From positions 12,653,818 through 12,713,817 of the forward strand of contig OZ037772.1 in assembly GCA_964035545.1 (NCBI GenBank): a DNA stretch of 60,000 nt. The letters are read 5' to 3'. The notes beneath the pieces are model-generated. The model worked only from the letters and a program-made list of their open reading frames with translations. It was not told the origin of the DNA and searched no databases. The DNA comes from Bugula neritina (taxonomy: Eukaryota > Bryozoa > Gymnolaemata > Cheilostomatida > Bugulidae). The stretch's first letter is position 1; each line of letters opens with the position of its first letter. Positions 12,164-25,083 of this stretch are shown here, one piece after another. The position numbers and the translations under genes were made by a program.

Positions 12164-15100
12164 TTAGTCGCTGACACCCACTAATTTATCTAGACGCTTG
12201 TCAAGCTCCGCCTCAAACACCGAGTTGTTCAGCGAATCACGGCTAATAGTGAGCACTGGCTGTGAGCTGATTGGCTGAAACTCAGCGGGCAGAGAAACCT
12301 CTTTAGTCGAGCCTCTCTCTTGAGATCTAACTCTGACAGGAAACAGGACTTCTTCACCTGTAATCATGGAACTCAGTCTACAGAATATGTCTTTACATTG
12401 GAGGTAGGAAAATAGATTCACTAAAAGACGACCTCAAGCAGCAATTCTTAAAGTCGGCCATATGTATTAGAATCAACGGGAAATTATAATTAGCTGAGAG
12501 TAGTGCAGCAGTGAATGACTACCTGGAGAGTCTGTATTGTTGTGAGTCGTCTGCTGAGAAGCTCCCTGAAACATAACACAGCAGATAGTCACTAGGTCTG
12601 AAACTTTACTAAGGAAGTTTAGCTAACAGAATATAAACCATCCTGATTGAAAATTTCCTGTGAATAAGAGCTCAACCAGCAACTCAAAACAGGAAGTGGC
12701 TAGTAAATAAAACAGTCGTTAAAGTCTAGTTGAGATTTAACTTAAGTAAGCAGAGAGTGTAGGTAAGGTTAGCAGTCTATTTAGACAGCGGCTGGAGATT
12801 AATTAATAGTATCTGCTGCTTGAAAAGATGTTATATTCAATTGACATTCCAAACGAATAGAGTAACATAAAAATAGAATCAAAGCCAACACTGAAGACTT
12901 TGAAAAGAGAGAGTAGAAGTCTCCAAAACCGCCTGAGTTACAGCTGACTCCGACAATCAGACTTACTATGAGGTGGGAGAAGTAACTGGCTGACGGCCCA
13001 TGACTTTTCGTAGCTGAGTTCCTTGTTGGAAGCACATCACATGCGGGAGGCGAGAATAAAGTCGTAACTTTCTGAGGAGCATGCGTGTACCTAAGGCTAA
13101 GAGACTGACAACTCTGACTCATCTCCCCATGATGTTTCAATGACCTTTTCTGAAGTGTATGCCGGGGCTGGTGGAGGTCAAAGGCGGACTGGTGTATGAT
13201 GTAGGTCTTGCTCCGGGACAAGGGGTTCACGCTGACGTTCTCATAGTCCTGAGTAGTCTGTCTCTTGGAGCTTCTCTCATGTCTCTTACTCTTTGACGGC
13301 TGGTCTTTCTTTCTACTCTCAGGAGTTTTCTTCCCTTGACTAGTTCTCTGTGGGAGCAGTGGTCTGCTGTCCTGAGAGGATTCCGTGTCACATGGGAGTT
13401 GTCCGTCTACCGGATCTGTAACAGAGACGAATATATGGAACTCTCTGAAACAATTACACAAGAAAAAGATGTTTTAAAAATTCCAATATTTTCAATGACA
13501 GCCCAAATGTGGTGATATAGCAATCAGCAAGCTGTCACTTTGTTCACCTTGACCTTGCTTCAGTTCGCTGACGTCAGCATATAGGTGCTCCTCCAGCTTC
13601 TGGAGTTTTCCGGCAGATATCTGGGAGGTTGGAGTGCTGCTAGTGGCGGAGGACTTGCCAGTACGTTGTGGCGTGAACTCATTGGCTGGTGTGGAGCCCG
13701 TCTCTGAAAGGGAGATACAAACAGAGTTGTTATATCTACTTTATAGTTACGTATAGTGTAGAACTGTAGATCTAGTGTAGAACCATAGATATAGATAACT
13801 ACTCTACCCGAACTGTTGTAGCCGAGAGGAAACTGAGGTTCAATGCTCTCTAGTGACCTTCGTATGACCTTCATCTTCTCATAGATATCATTGACACTTC
13901 GCGTGATTGACTTAGACGGATTGCTACGGCGTGGAATGTGTCTGACAGAGTGAGGGGCCAAGGGCTGGGCCTCACTGACCATTAGTGTGCAGAGAAGTTT
14001 TGAGGCTAAAATGGGATATTACATGTGGTAACTATGGTAACCAAGAGTTGGCAAGCCGTATACTGCCAATAAATAGTTCAATAGATTAGCAATTGATCAA
14101 TTTATTACTCAATCATGTACCAATTATTATCCTAAAAATATTCCCATGATATCCAGTACATGTACTCTCAACAATGAATAAGAGTTTAGTTGGTACTACA
14201 TCTTCTCAGCGATGAATTGTCACTTATTTACAGAGTTATAGTAGAGTTAAGATTAAAATACAAGCTGATTCACAAAAATATAAAAGACAAGACCGCGTGA
14301 AAGCGTTTAGGAGAACAACACAGCTAATCAGTTTACAATATATTGAGTGAAGTTACAATACACCATAGCATGTTACGATATATTATAGCATGTTGCGATA
14401 TATCATAGCATGTTACGATATATTATAGCATGTTACGATATATCATAGCATGTTACAATATATTATAGCATGTTGCGATATATCATAGCATGTTACGATA
14501 TATCTCAAGAGGATATATCGTATATCACATCACGTTACGATATATTCAAAGCATAACAACACTTGTTTACAACAGTTTCACTCACCAAGAGTTAAATTCA
14601 ACTAGAGTAGAATAAATACGTTTGCTGGTCATCTCAGCATTATATTCACTGCTGGATATGTATCCTCACATGTTATGATGTCACAATGAAAGTTGTTACA
14701 TGAATAAAACTCAGCTACTCCACAAGCATGGTGAATTATTCAGTTAGCATTAAAGACAATAGAGATTATTTACAACTACAGAATGATGGTTACCATGGTT
14801 ACCATTTGGAGGATTCCTATTCGGTATAATGGCTGACGAAGTGCTCACAACTCCCTCATCTTGAGCTTCACTGACATTCGGCATGACTGCAGACTTTGAC
14901 TGTAACGTGATGCTTTGACTGGGTGAATAACAGAAGGAGCCGTGTGATTGGTCAACTTCTGGCTTAGGAAGCTGTGATTGGCTGACTCTAATTCTGGCAA
15001 TATCTGTGAATGAGAGGTCTCTCTCCAGACTCTTGTTCTTCTGCAACTTATCCGTTTCGAACTTTGAAGACCTGAAAATGAGGCAACAAGTAATCAAACT

Positions 15101-17103
15101 TCTAGTTTATGGGGAGACAATTCCTGAGAGTATATAGTAATACATACAGATAGTAAGATATACTAGAGTATATAGTAATATAGTAATATAATACTTACAG
15201 CTGATAGCTGGAGTTTGAAGAGGCAGTCAAATTGTGTAAAGTTTTATTTAGTCTTTCTCTTTCCTTCTCCAACTCTTCCCTGATGAAAATATATTTGAAT
15301 CACTATAACTGTAAGCATAGAACTCTTGCTGAATATAAAATACTGTGTAACTTTCAATAGTACAGGTAACTTTCAATATGCAGGTAACTTTCAATAGCGC
15401 AGGCATCTTTTAATAACACAGGTAACTAGTAGCGCAGGTAACTGTTAGCCATGTACATACAGAGCCTCGCTTTGAGAACTTCTGGTAGACATTTCCTTGT
15501 GGCCCGAGTCGGGAGATGTAGTCTTAGTTGATCGGTTGCCACTTTCCGCCTTTGCCTCACTTGCATTGTGGGAACTCGAGAGAATCGGCTGGAAGACAAG
15601 AGTATGAGTCATGTGTAACTGTAACAGTTCTATGAGTAGATACATCATCTGCTTACTGCTAGGACAGGAAATGAGTGACTCACTTCGACTAGAGTCGTCT
15701 GCTGACTCAGCTTCTCTCTCAGCTGCTTGTTCTCTACTGCCAACCTGTTTATGTGCTCCAAGAGATCTTTGTTGTGGTGGAGAAGTTGGTGACAGCGAGT
15801 CTGTTATTACATAACCACATCGGCATCAATATGACAGCATCAATGTAATGAACTAGTTTATTAGAATATTGTACAGGAAATGCAGATATGAGAGGATCGG
15901 AACATGCTAGAAGTCACAGAAACAATAGAAGGAAAGTCATTCTAGAGAAAATGATGACCCTTGAGGTCCCATGCTAGAATTAGTATCGAGGATAAGGGAC
16001 AAAAGTTTTAGAAGAAACTTGCTGAAGGATTGAAGCTGAATAATTTCCTACCATCTAGTAAACTTCAACTACTACTAAAACACGAGCTCATCACGTTCTT
16101 ATAGTTGTCTCACCTCAGCATCATTCCTAGCCTGCGTCTCTATAGCAACCTGCTGCCGCAGCAACTCCGTCTGACCAATAGCAACCTCTATTTGATTTTC
16201 CTGCTGCTCCAGCTGTTGCCATAGTAACTGTATTTCCTGTTGTTGCTGGGCAACATCTTCGCTATTCTAACAACAGAAGTTAGCTTACATGTTATAGTCT
16301 AAGTTATCAACTTGTAGCCCGAGATATCAACCTGTAGTCTAAGGTGTTTACCAGCAGACATAGAACAGCTCTCAGACTATTGTGTTATGATAGGGACTGA
16401 TCTTGGAGTTGTCTCCACAACAGTAGCGAGATTAATCAGACTTGACTCTTACTTAAACATTGTATAAAAGAAGAAATTATTCACAGAATTGTTAAAAGTT
16501 TCAGCTTTTCACTATTCCGTAAAGAATTCATTTTACACTCTTACATTATTTCCTGTTCCGTTGAGTAACAAATCATCACAGCTTTTCTGTTTGAAATCTA
16601 TCAGCTTCTTCCGCCGTCTGCTTGTATCATCAGGTGACTTGTCTACAATCTGATTGGCTGATGGCTGTTCCTCCAACTTTGACCAAGAAGTTTTGAGCTC
16701 AGTGGGCAGTAAGCTAAGGGTATATCAATGCTGAGATTACAAAGCAACAATTTCAAGAAAGTTTTTTCAGCTATAAATTAAAGCATCAAGGGATTAACTT
16801 AAGAGTGAGCTACCTTGACTTTTCCTCTGGCTTCATTTCTCTTTCATCCAGGAATACAGAATCCTCCAATGATCTTTTAGTATCTGCATCACATGACCGG
16901 TTGATGCTGATGTCTGCCACTAGCAGGTCATGTGACTCTCTCTTATCACATGACCTTGACTCTTCCGCATCTGCTGCTGGCTGCCTGTCAGCAACTTGCT
17001 CCTCATTGGCTGGCGTGTCTTGGCAGAGCTCAAAAATTCTACCTAGACCATGGACTATGAGCACAGCCTGAGCCTGCAATAGTATAATAGTATGTGAAAC
17101 TAT

Positions 17104-17152
<49 letters not shown>

Positions 17153-20100
17153 GGAGAGGGAGAGGGAGGGGGAGGGGGAGGGGGAGGGGGAGGGGGAGGG
17201 GGAGGGGGAGGGGGAGCGGGAGGGGGAGGGGGAGGGGGAGGGGGAGGGGGAGGGGGAGGGGGAGGGGGAGGGGGAGGGGGAGGGGGAGGGAGAGGGAGAG
17301 GGAGAGAGAGAGGGAGAGAGAGGGAGAGGGAGAGGGAGAGGGAGAGGGAGAGGGAGAGGGAGAGGGAGAGGGAGAGGGAGAGGGAGAGGGAGAGGGAGAG
17401 GGAGAGGGAGAGGGAAAGAGAGGGAGAGGGAGAGGGAGAGGGAAAGAGAGGGAGAGGGAGAGGGAGAGAGAGAGAGAAAGAGGGGGGGGGATAGAAAGAG
17501 AGATTTACCTTCTTGTAGGCCTTAAAGACATGACAGTGAAAAGTTGTTGGCTCAGACTGCTGACTGGCAGCGTTTGTCATGGCTGCTGACGAAGAGGGAC
17601 CAGAGAGCAGTGATTGGTTCTTTCTGGAGATGTAGCTGAATATTAGGTTGTCCTACAAAGTAAATCAGCCGTTACAACACCTACCCTTGTCTGAGCCTAA
17701 CTATCACGTGGCGTCTCCTGCTACCAACTACTTTCTATTCCTGCGTCCAGGTATGTTTCCTTCTGGTATTTAAAACAATAAAACACATCCGGGTTTTCAA
17801 AACTACGTTTCTAGTTAAGCTTCCACACTCAAAAGCAATAAAGTTTCTATTATCAAATACCTGAAACTAAACTGCTTCAACAGATTTGGTAACCGAAGTA
17901 GCTGTGTCTATCTCACAAGGAATAAGTTTTGCTCGAGAAATCACTTTACCATAATGATAGCCGAAGTATATATATCAAACTGTAACCTGCGTGCAACACT
18001 TAACTACCTGCGATTGCTATGACAAACCTGTGAGTCATGAGAGACAAAGAAGATGTTGGAGATGTGTTCCTCCATTAGCATGAGGTCCAGGGGACGGGTG
18101 GAGTGGGAACCCATCTTCTTCTGTCAAAGAGATAAATTGATGAAATCATTTAAATTCTGCCATTATAAATAGTTTAAGAATATTCAAAGAGTAAATAAAT
18201 AGTAATTATATTATTTACAAAGACATGTCACAATTACATTAGTAACTGGTAGGTTAAACACTGTAAACTATTGCAGAGGAGCTAGCATAAATGTGACAGA
18301 TCTCGTGTTGAAATATGAATTAGATAATAAGATATAAGTATTAAAATATATTCTTGAAACACACTTGGAAATAAATAAAATAAATCTAAGTTATACATGA
18401 AGCCATTATTATATGTTAAATTATAAGTTGGTAGTCAAGTTATGAGTTAAGTTGGTAGTCAAGTTATGAGTTAAGTTGGTAGTCAAGTTATGAGTTAAGT
18501 TGGTAGTCAAGTTATGAGTTAAGTTGGTAGTCAAGTTATGAGTTAAGTTATTAGTTAAGTTCTTAGTTAGGTCATGACTCAAGTCATTGGCTAGGCTATT
18601 AGTCAAGTCAAGTGTATGATGTTTAATACTTGCCAGACTCTTGTTCAGGTAGACCTTGACTCCACCCACTCCGATATACATGACAACTTTCTTCTTCTTA
18701 GTGTTTCTCGCCTTGTACTCAAACTAAGGGGAGATAAACCCAACTACTCTGTACATTGTAACTACACAGTATTAATCTGATCAATATGTGAGAGAACTAC
18801 AGGTTCAGAAGAAACTACATTAAGGGGGTTAGACTGACGTACCCGCACTCTCCTCATGGCCCCGAGAATTTGATTCCTGGTGCTCGGTCTCATCAGGGAC
18901 ATGCTTCCAATATACTATAAATAGAAGAGTTTATAAATAGAAGAGTTTATAAATAGAAGAGTTTATAAATAAAATAGTTTATAAATATAAAAGTTTATAA
19001 ATAGAATAGTTTATAAATAGAATAGTTTATAAATAAAATAGTTTATAAATAGAAGAGTTTATAAATAGAATAGTTTATAAATAGAATAGTTTATAAATAG
19101 AAGAGTTTATAAATAGAATATTTTATAAATAGAAGAGTTTATAAATATATTAAGCTTTAGATAGAATAATTTATGAATATAGTATATGTTATAAATAAAT
19201 TATAAATATATAACATTTTATAAAAAGGATGGTGTATAGCTAAAATAATATACTATATATAAAGAATGACTGGAGAATATATCATGTACCTACTAAATAG
19301 AATAAATATGCTATATATGGAGCAGAAAATAATCACTCTAGTTTAGAAATAAAATATGCTATAGAGGGATGTGGTGTATATACGTATAAACTTTAGCATT
19401 GCAAATAATGGGGAAGTTTAAAATAAAATACAATAATAATAAAATAGATATTATACTATGAATGAGGCAGATGTATATACTCAGCTATCATACAGTATAT
19501 AGTATATAGTATAATATATAGTATATAGTATACAGTATAGTATATAGTATACAGTATATAGTACAGTATATAGCATATAGTATATATAGGTGTAGATGAA
19601 AGTAGAGTAGATAAAAGATGACAGCACTTGGTGAATAGTGGAAAGTATATTCAATGTAATTCATGTGTAAAACACATCTGCTGTGTGTAATCAGATCCCT
19701 GCACACTTGAAATGGAACTACTTGCAGTTATTCTATCAATTTGAATATGAGTTTGTAATCACATTGAGTGAGTCATGGTTAATCAATGATCAGCTAATTT
19801 TAAATACAACAGCTGCTAGATGACATTGTATTAGTAATTACATATACCTACAGGCCCAGGAGGCACACCGCATGAATAATGTAAATTTATTTATGTTTAG
19901 AGAGTTTCTGCTGATGAGTTGTGTAACAGTTACATAAAATACCAGTCTTTAAACCTGGCCTTTTTCTCAACACAATCCCAAATGTGCTACAACTACAAAC
20001 ATACAGCGTCACTGGATTTACACTCAGCAAGTACAAGCCTATTGATTAGAGGAAACGTTGAGTCTCAAGGGTGGTTTGTCTTAGTTAAACCAAAGATTAA

Positions 20101-23100
20101 AAATCTGCTTGTATTTCTTTGTGATTTGGATGTCACAGACCTCTACATTAGAGGTCATTGCATAAACAACAAACTTCTTTCCAGAACTTTCTGATATCAC
20201 AAGAATTTTACAAGGGACTTTTGCAGAGCAATCAAAAGTTGAGTAAAAACATTGTTTTGAGATGGAAAGTGTTAGAACAAGTTGGCTGCTTTAGAGTATC
20301 ACTATAGGACGCAATAAATATAACATATCGTAAACAGAGAAAACTATAAATAACACATAGTATATAAAGTATATAAAGTAACTATAGAAATAACACACTT
20401 TAAAACTATAAATCTATAAATAGAACATACTATAAAACTAGAAATCTATAAATAGAACATAATATAAAAGTAATAGACTATAAATATAACCCACTACAGA
20501 GTACTAACAAGTACCTTGCAGGGATAGCCAACTCCCATTTTATAATCCTCGTCTGTAGGCTGTTCAGCAAGAGAGCTCTTGCTCCTCAATGACCTCTTCT
20601 TCTTTCTATCTGACTGTCGGCCAGACATCATTGGAGTCAATTCTGCACCTCCAGACATCTACAGAAGGAAGGAAAACTCCTACAGTGTGTCAGAACTCAG
20701 TCTACAGTGTCTCAGAACTCAGTCTACACTCTGTAAGAACTCAGCGTACAGGGTTTCAGAACTCAGTCTACAGTCAGCTGTGTGCAGGACAAGTAGAGTA
20801 CAAGAAGTTTTATAGGAGCCAAAAAGTTCTTTTAAAATACTGAACTGCAACCCTCCACTTGTACCTAATACAAAATGGCTGATATCAGGACATGAAAGAG
20901 AGCTGAGAAGATGTGTCAGCAAGGTGTCACAACGTGTCAGCAAGACTTGAGAGAGTAGAGTTTTGTGAGGGAGGGGAATGCATAAATGACATAATTGCCT
21001 CCTCCAACACACCAAGCCTACATAGTTAATCTAATTTAGCATTACGTCAGAGTAACGACTGAATGGTCAACCAATATAAACTGTGTTATGGCACTGTAAG
21101 TCACCAAATAAACACTAGAAGTTGAATAAAGAGTCATGGTACAACAGTCAGCTGAAATCTTCTCCCGTTGCCCTGTCACTATAGACATTACATCCTAACT
21201 TATCAAACAGACACATAGTAGGAGAAGTTAATATTTCTAAAGGAGTGACTGGTTGAAATAGAAAAGCAGATTTTAAGGTCAACGACCCTTAGTTTTTGGC
21301 TGCCAAAACCTTTAATAAAGAAATCTGTCAAAAGTTCAGGTTGGAAAGTTTCTAAAATTTGTTTTGTTCATAGAAAATCTTATTATGCTAAATTGGCAGT
21401 GAAAAAGAAGAGAAGACACCAAAGAGCTGCTACAGAGAGACGTGGTGGATGTGAACTAACCTTCAGTGCTGACTTTCAAAGTGCTGACAGAGAGAGATAG
21501 TCAGCTGACAGACAGAGATACAGACAAGCAAGTGAACTCAGGATAATAATACACTCAGTAACAGAATATAGCAGAGTATAGTCCCAGTGGGGCAATCTCG
21601 CTGTCTTAGGCAGCAAATATCAACTCAGCCTGGCAGCGCTTGTCTATATCCAATATCCTGACACAGCTGTTCACAATACAAAAACTTGAAACTCACAAAA
21701 AGAATAAATAATGGGCACTCCTGACAGCCGCTAAACGAGTGATTCTAGAACCTAGGCTATTGTGAAGTAAGTGCTTGGCTTTCAATGGAATACAAAGGAA
21801 AATTTCAATGCAGCTCCGAGTTCAAAATGCAAGCAGCTGAAAATAAGCTGCACAGAGTGTTATGAATGGGCATGTGTGAGAGAGCCCTTGAGGATACTCG
21901 TATCTAATTACTGAGTAATAATACAGTATAGTATAGTATAGTATAGTATAGAGCATAGTATAGTATAGTATAGTATAGTATAGTATATAGTATAGTATAT
22001 AGTATAGTATAGTATAGTATAGTATATAGTATAGTATAGTATAGTATATTTAGTATAGTATATAGTATATCTAGTATATAGTGTACTTTATATACTATTG
22101 TGTAGCCCTTACATAGCATATCACTCAATATATAAATACAAGAGTAAATAGAGAGTAAATAAATCCGAATACAATATATAGTGAGTGGTACTCAGTATTG
22201 AATCAATATTATGCTAAGAGTTAAAACAAGAGATTACTAAAATTAAATTAAATTATTTTTTCATAATCCAATTTAGTTTGATTGGCAGATAAGGTCACAA
22301 ATGTTAGCAGGAAATTTGAATCTACAGTATGGAGTTGATTATCTGTAATTATTCCCCTTTGTTTGAGTGCGTTGAGTTTCATTCTAATAGAATAAATAGC
22401 TGTAATATAATCATATCATATTATTATATAATTATATTATATTATATTACATATATATTGCCTGCAACTCATAAATAAACAATTATATTTCTATACAACA
22501 CATAACTATATGTTTATTCAGAATATGTAAACTATATTATTATCAGTAGTAGTTAGATGTAACATAATAATACTACATAATATTATAATAAAGTCTACCA
22601 TCAAACAGTTGAATGTATAACATAAATAACGCAACACAATGTAAATATAATACTCTTGAAAGTTAATACAACTATATATAATATAATAAATAACATAATA
22701 TATTAATATTTACATAATAATACATAAAATTGTAACACATAATACAACGCTAGGAGTTAGAATAATACAAACTGTAATGTATATTTTATTCATTTCCCCG
22801 AAGCTCTAAAGTCTGTAAAAATTACCTGATGAGAACTTTCCTTAAAATGAGCAGCAGAAGACTGAAGTAAATGCAGTCAGCAGGGCAATGCTGCCAGTGC
22901 AATGCTGCCAGGGCAATGCTGCCAGTGCAATGCTGCCGACTGAATCTCTCTGAGAAATCAGGAAAGAGGAGTTAATTCAATGAATTAGGCAGCACACTTG
23001 ACGGAGTCAGCAATCAATAGTGCCTGAGCAGAAGGCAGCACAAAACGGCAGCACAAACCGCAACAGCGGGCTAGACCAGCAACTGGAGTGGAGAATTTCA

Positions 23101-25083
23101 TTTAAAAATAAATTGGTTTAACAACTCATAAAAACTAATAAAGCCTCTTCAACTTAGACCAGGTTCTGCTCAAGGGCGTTGCGAGAGTGTAGGCTGACAC
23201 CCGTGCATAGCTGAGAAGGCATGGAACTGAGGCTAGAGAAATGACTAGGGGCTAATTGAGTTGTAAGGAGACAACTTCAGCTAGAATATTGCGGAGGAAA
23301 TGTTACTCCGCACAGACAGACTTCCCTTCACATCTGCTCAGCTACAGTTTTACTGTTCGCTCTAGTTTGACTCCCAGAGATCACAACTAAGAGAAAAGCA
23401 GCAATTGGTTAATGAGAACTCCTTGCCCTGTAGTATTGGGCATTTTGATTGGCCGATTATCGCAGAACTTACATAATCAGTGGTGCACAATGTTTCCGAA
23501 TTGTTAATTTCTAAAAACCTTTAGTATATAACTGCTCCACACATCGGCAGATGCTACAATGATGTCTAGAAGTAGAACCAGTGTTACAGTGATGTCTAGA
23601 GGTAGAACCAGTGTTACAGTGATGTCTAGAAGTAGAACCAGTGTTACAGTGATGTCTAGAGGTAGAACCAGTGCTACAATGATGTCTAGAAGTAGAACCA
23701 GTGTTACAATGATGTCTAGAAGTAGAACCAGTGCTACAATGATGTCTAGAAGCAACTCACCGGGTCTATGTCTGCTTCCGTCTTATTCCTCTTCAGATTT
23801 CCTCTCCTAGCCTCAGTTCTCACCACACTGCGGAGGTCAAAGGACACAGTCGTCACCAAATCGGCCAATCGCGGAGCTCGTGTCTCCCAAATACCAGAAA
23901 CTCCGTCTGCACGTAACTTTCCATCAGTTCGAGAAAACAAATCGACGTCTGGGTGCCGAGTGAGTGTCGGATGTTCCTCCTTGACCACAACAGGAAGTGG
24001 GTTATCTCCACCCTCCCCCGTACAGGTCGTGGGGTAACTGACGCCAGGAACAGAGTATTGGTGTACAATACAAGGAGTTGTGTCCTTGGCAAGTTGAACT
24101 GAGGCATGCCTGGAGGAGGCAACTTCAGAGTCGGTGTTGCTTACAAAGTCATTCCAACTGAGTTTCTCATCACCACTACAAGGAAAGACAATTCCCCAAC
24201 ACAGAATCCTCTCGCATTATTTCAGTATAGCAACATTTCAACACTGCAGTTTTAGGTTACGTGGAGACAATGCATAGCAAATTAGTTTGAGATGTGGAGT
24301 GCGTGTATGTACGTATGCATGTATGCATGAATACGTATACATGTATGCATACATACGTATACATGTATATGTACGTATACATGTATACGTACGTGAATAT
24401 ACAGCCCAGTATAACAAGAATGGCATAAAATGTAGAGCTTCCAACTTAAAGTACATAGATAGTTTGCACTGGATATTTGGTACTACCTGAAGCTGTATTC
24501 TGATTGGTTGGAGCATTCTAAACTGACATCTGAATGATCGAGTGAGTGAGAGCTGCCCTCTAATTGGTCAATTTCAGTGACACTGTCTCCTGATAGGCTG
24601 AGATGGCACAGGCAAGGGTTAGACTGAGTTGCAGTCAAGTCGCACTCAGATAGCGCCATCTGCTGGTAGAATGTGGGCCGATCTGCCTTGGCTTTACCGA
24701 GCTTAGGTGCCCTTCTAACCGGGTCCGTTGGGGAGAGCTTGCTAGGGGCGGAGCTAACAGCCTTACTCTGATTGGTTGTTGCTAAGACAGGAGGTGGGGA
24801 TACAGCTCTGAAGTGAACGCGTGGCCTTGACCTGTCACAATTCAGCTGAAACACAAAGTTGTACAAACTGTGAGTGTACTTTAAACTGACGGTATTTTGC
24901 TGGACAATATCAAAAGGAAGCAAGAGCAATTTCAAAACAGAGGAAGGGTCTTACCTCGTCCCTGACTGCATACTCCTTATACACGCTGAGAAAACTCAGT
25001 CTATCTGTACTAGAAGATGCTGGCACTCTCTTATCCAGCACAGAGCTGATGGAGGAAGTGACCGTTGCCGTGGGAGACGACAT
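12164..25083 (-). CDS. NOS1AP: NOS1AP/CAPON-like PTB-domain adaptor
   Basis: Cytoplasmic adaptor; vertebrate NOS1AP links neuronal nitric oxide synthase to partners through a PTB domain and C-terminal tail. Exons: 24955-25083, 24487-24845, 23761-24175, 20515-20658, 18843-18914, 18634-18723, 18028-18120, 17509-17652, 16814-17073, 16545-16713, 16114-16266, 15684-15800, 15461-15588, 15199-15279, 14803-15071, 13808-14005, 13548-13703, 12967-13415, 12523-12565, 12164-12357. All phases close at 1220 residues. The PTB domain runs from GYPCKYIGSMSL through [42 protein letters not shown] and [11 protein letters not shown] to [14 protein letters not shown], close to NOS1AP in order and wording. A serine-rich insert sits in its second half. 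Gln/Glu-rich coiled coils follow (16114-16266, 15684-15800). The tail ends VGVSD, not a usual PDZ ligand. The first three exons may be a separate or alternative 5' part, because an ATG sits exactly at the acceptor at 20658; starting there gives 919 residues. Confidence 0.85.
14350..14500. repeat. Minisatellite, about 20-bp unit
   Basis: About eight copies of AGCATGTTACGATATATTAT-like sequence in the intron between exons 14803-15071 and 13808-14005 of the NOS1AP-like gene. Confidence 0.9.
17113..17490. repeat. Polypurine (GGGGGA)n / (GGGAGA)n / (GA)n tract
   Basis: About 380 bp of purine only on the plus strand, ordered as GA, then GGGGGA, then GGGAGA, then GA. It ends less than 20 bases from the acceptor-distal exon 17509-17652 donor, in the NOS1AP-like intron. 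Glu/Gly/Arg and Pro/Ser/Leu open frames across it are artefacts. Confidence 0.95.
18424..18560. repeat. Minisatellite, 24-bp unit
   Basis: Five to six copies of AGTTAAGTTGGTAGTCAAGT plus TATG, in the NOS1AP-like intron after exon 18634-18723. It happens to be open in frame, giving a false repeat peptide LTTNLTHN. Confidence 0.9.
18912..19145. repeat. Minisatellite, about 16-bp unit, at an acceptor
   Basis: TATAAATAGAAGAGTT units abut the acceptor of exon 18843-18914, whose last intron bases CTATTTATAG are themselves part of the unit. Confidence 0.9.
19494..19590. repeat. TATAG-type short repeat
   Basis: Irregular repetition of AGTATATAGTATACAGTATA in the large intron between exons 20515-20658 and 18843-18914. 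Confidence 0.85.
20688..20790. repeat. Tandem repeat, about 22-bp unit, near an acceptor
   Basis: Copies of AGAACTCAGTCTACAGTGTC. On the minus strand the unit contains CACTGTAG, an acceptor-like word, and lies 30 bases upstream of the acceptor at 20659. Confidence 0.8.
21923..22080. repeat. (TATAG)n microsatellite
   Basis: About 30 pentamer copies with interruptions, in the intron between exons 23761-24175 and 20515-20658 of the NOS1AP-like gene. Confidence 0.93.
23552..23752. repeat. Minisatellite, 30-bp unit, starting about 7 bases from a donor
   Basis: Seven copies of ATGATGTCTAGAAGTAGAAC plus CAGTGTTACA. The array runs up to the donor of exon 23761-24175 (GTGAGTTGCTTCTAGACATC on the minus strand). 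Confidence 0.93.
24300..24395. repeat. ACGTATACATGTAT alternating purine-pyrimidine repeat
   Basis: Degenerate palindromic words (GTATACATGTATGC) in the intron between exons 24487-24845 and 23761-24175; a candidate Z-DNA or cruciform stretch. Confidence 0.75.

Larger units (their letters stand above)
20659..23760 (-). other. Large intron, or promoter region, of the NOS1AP-like gene
   Basis: About 3.1 kb separates exon 23761-24175 from the PTB-side exon 20515-20658. If the ATG at 20658 is a true start, the promoter and 5'UTR lie here. A (TATAG)n repeat and a short GCAATGCTGCCAG triplication (22885-22937) are present. No coding exon is convincing. Confidence 0.5.

Noticed and set aside
17094-17580. 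Gly/Glu/Arg and Pro/Ser/Leu proteins of 130-156 residues
   Set aside because: Translation of the polypurine tract. Only the minus-strand portion above 17509 is a real exon.
18421-18633. Extension of the PTB exon into an LTTNLTHN repeat peptide
   Set aside because: The NOS1AP alignment and exon phase require splicing at 18634; the array is intronic and open by chance because its unit is 24 bp.
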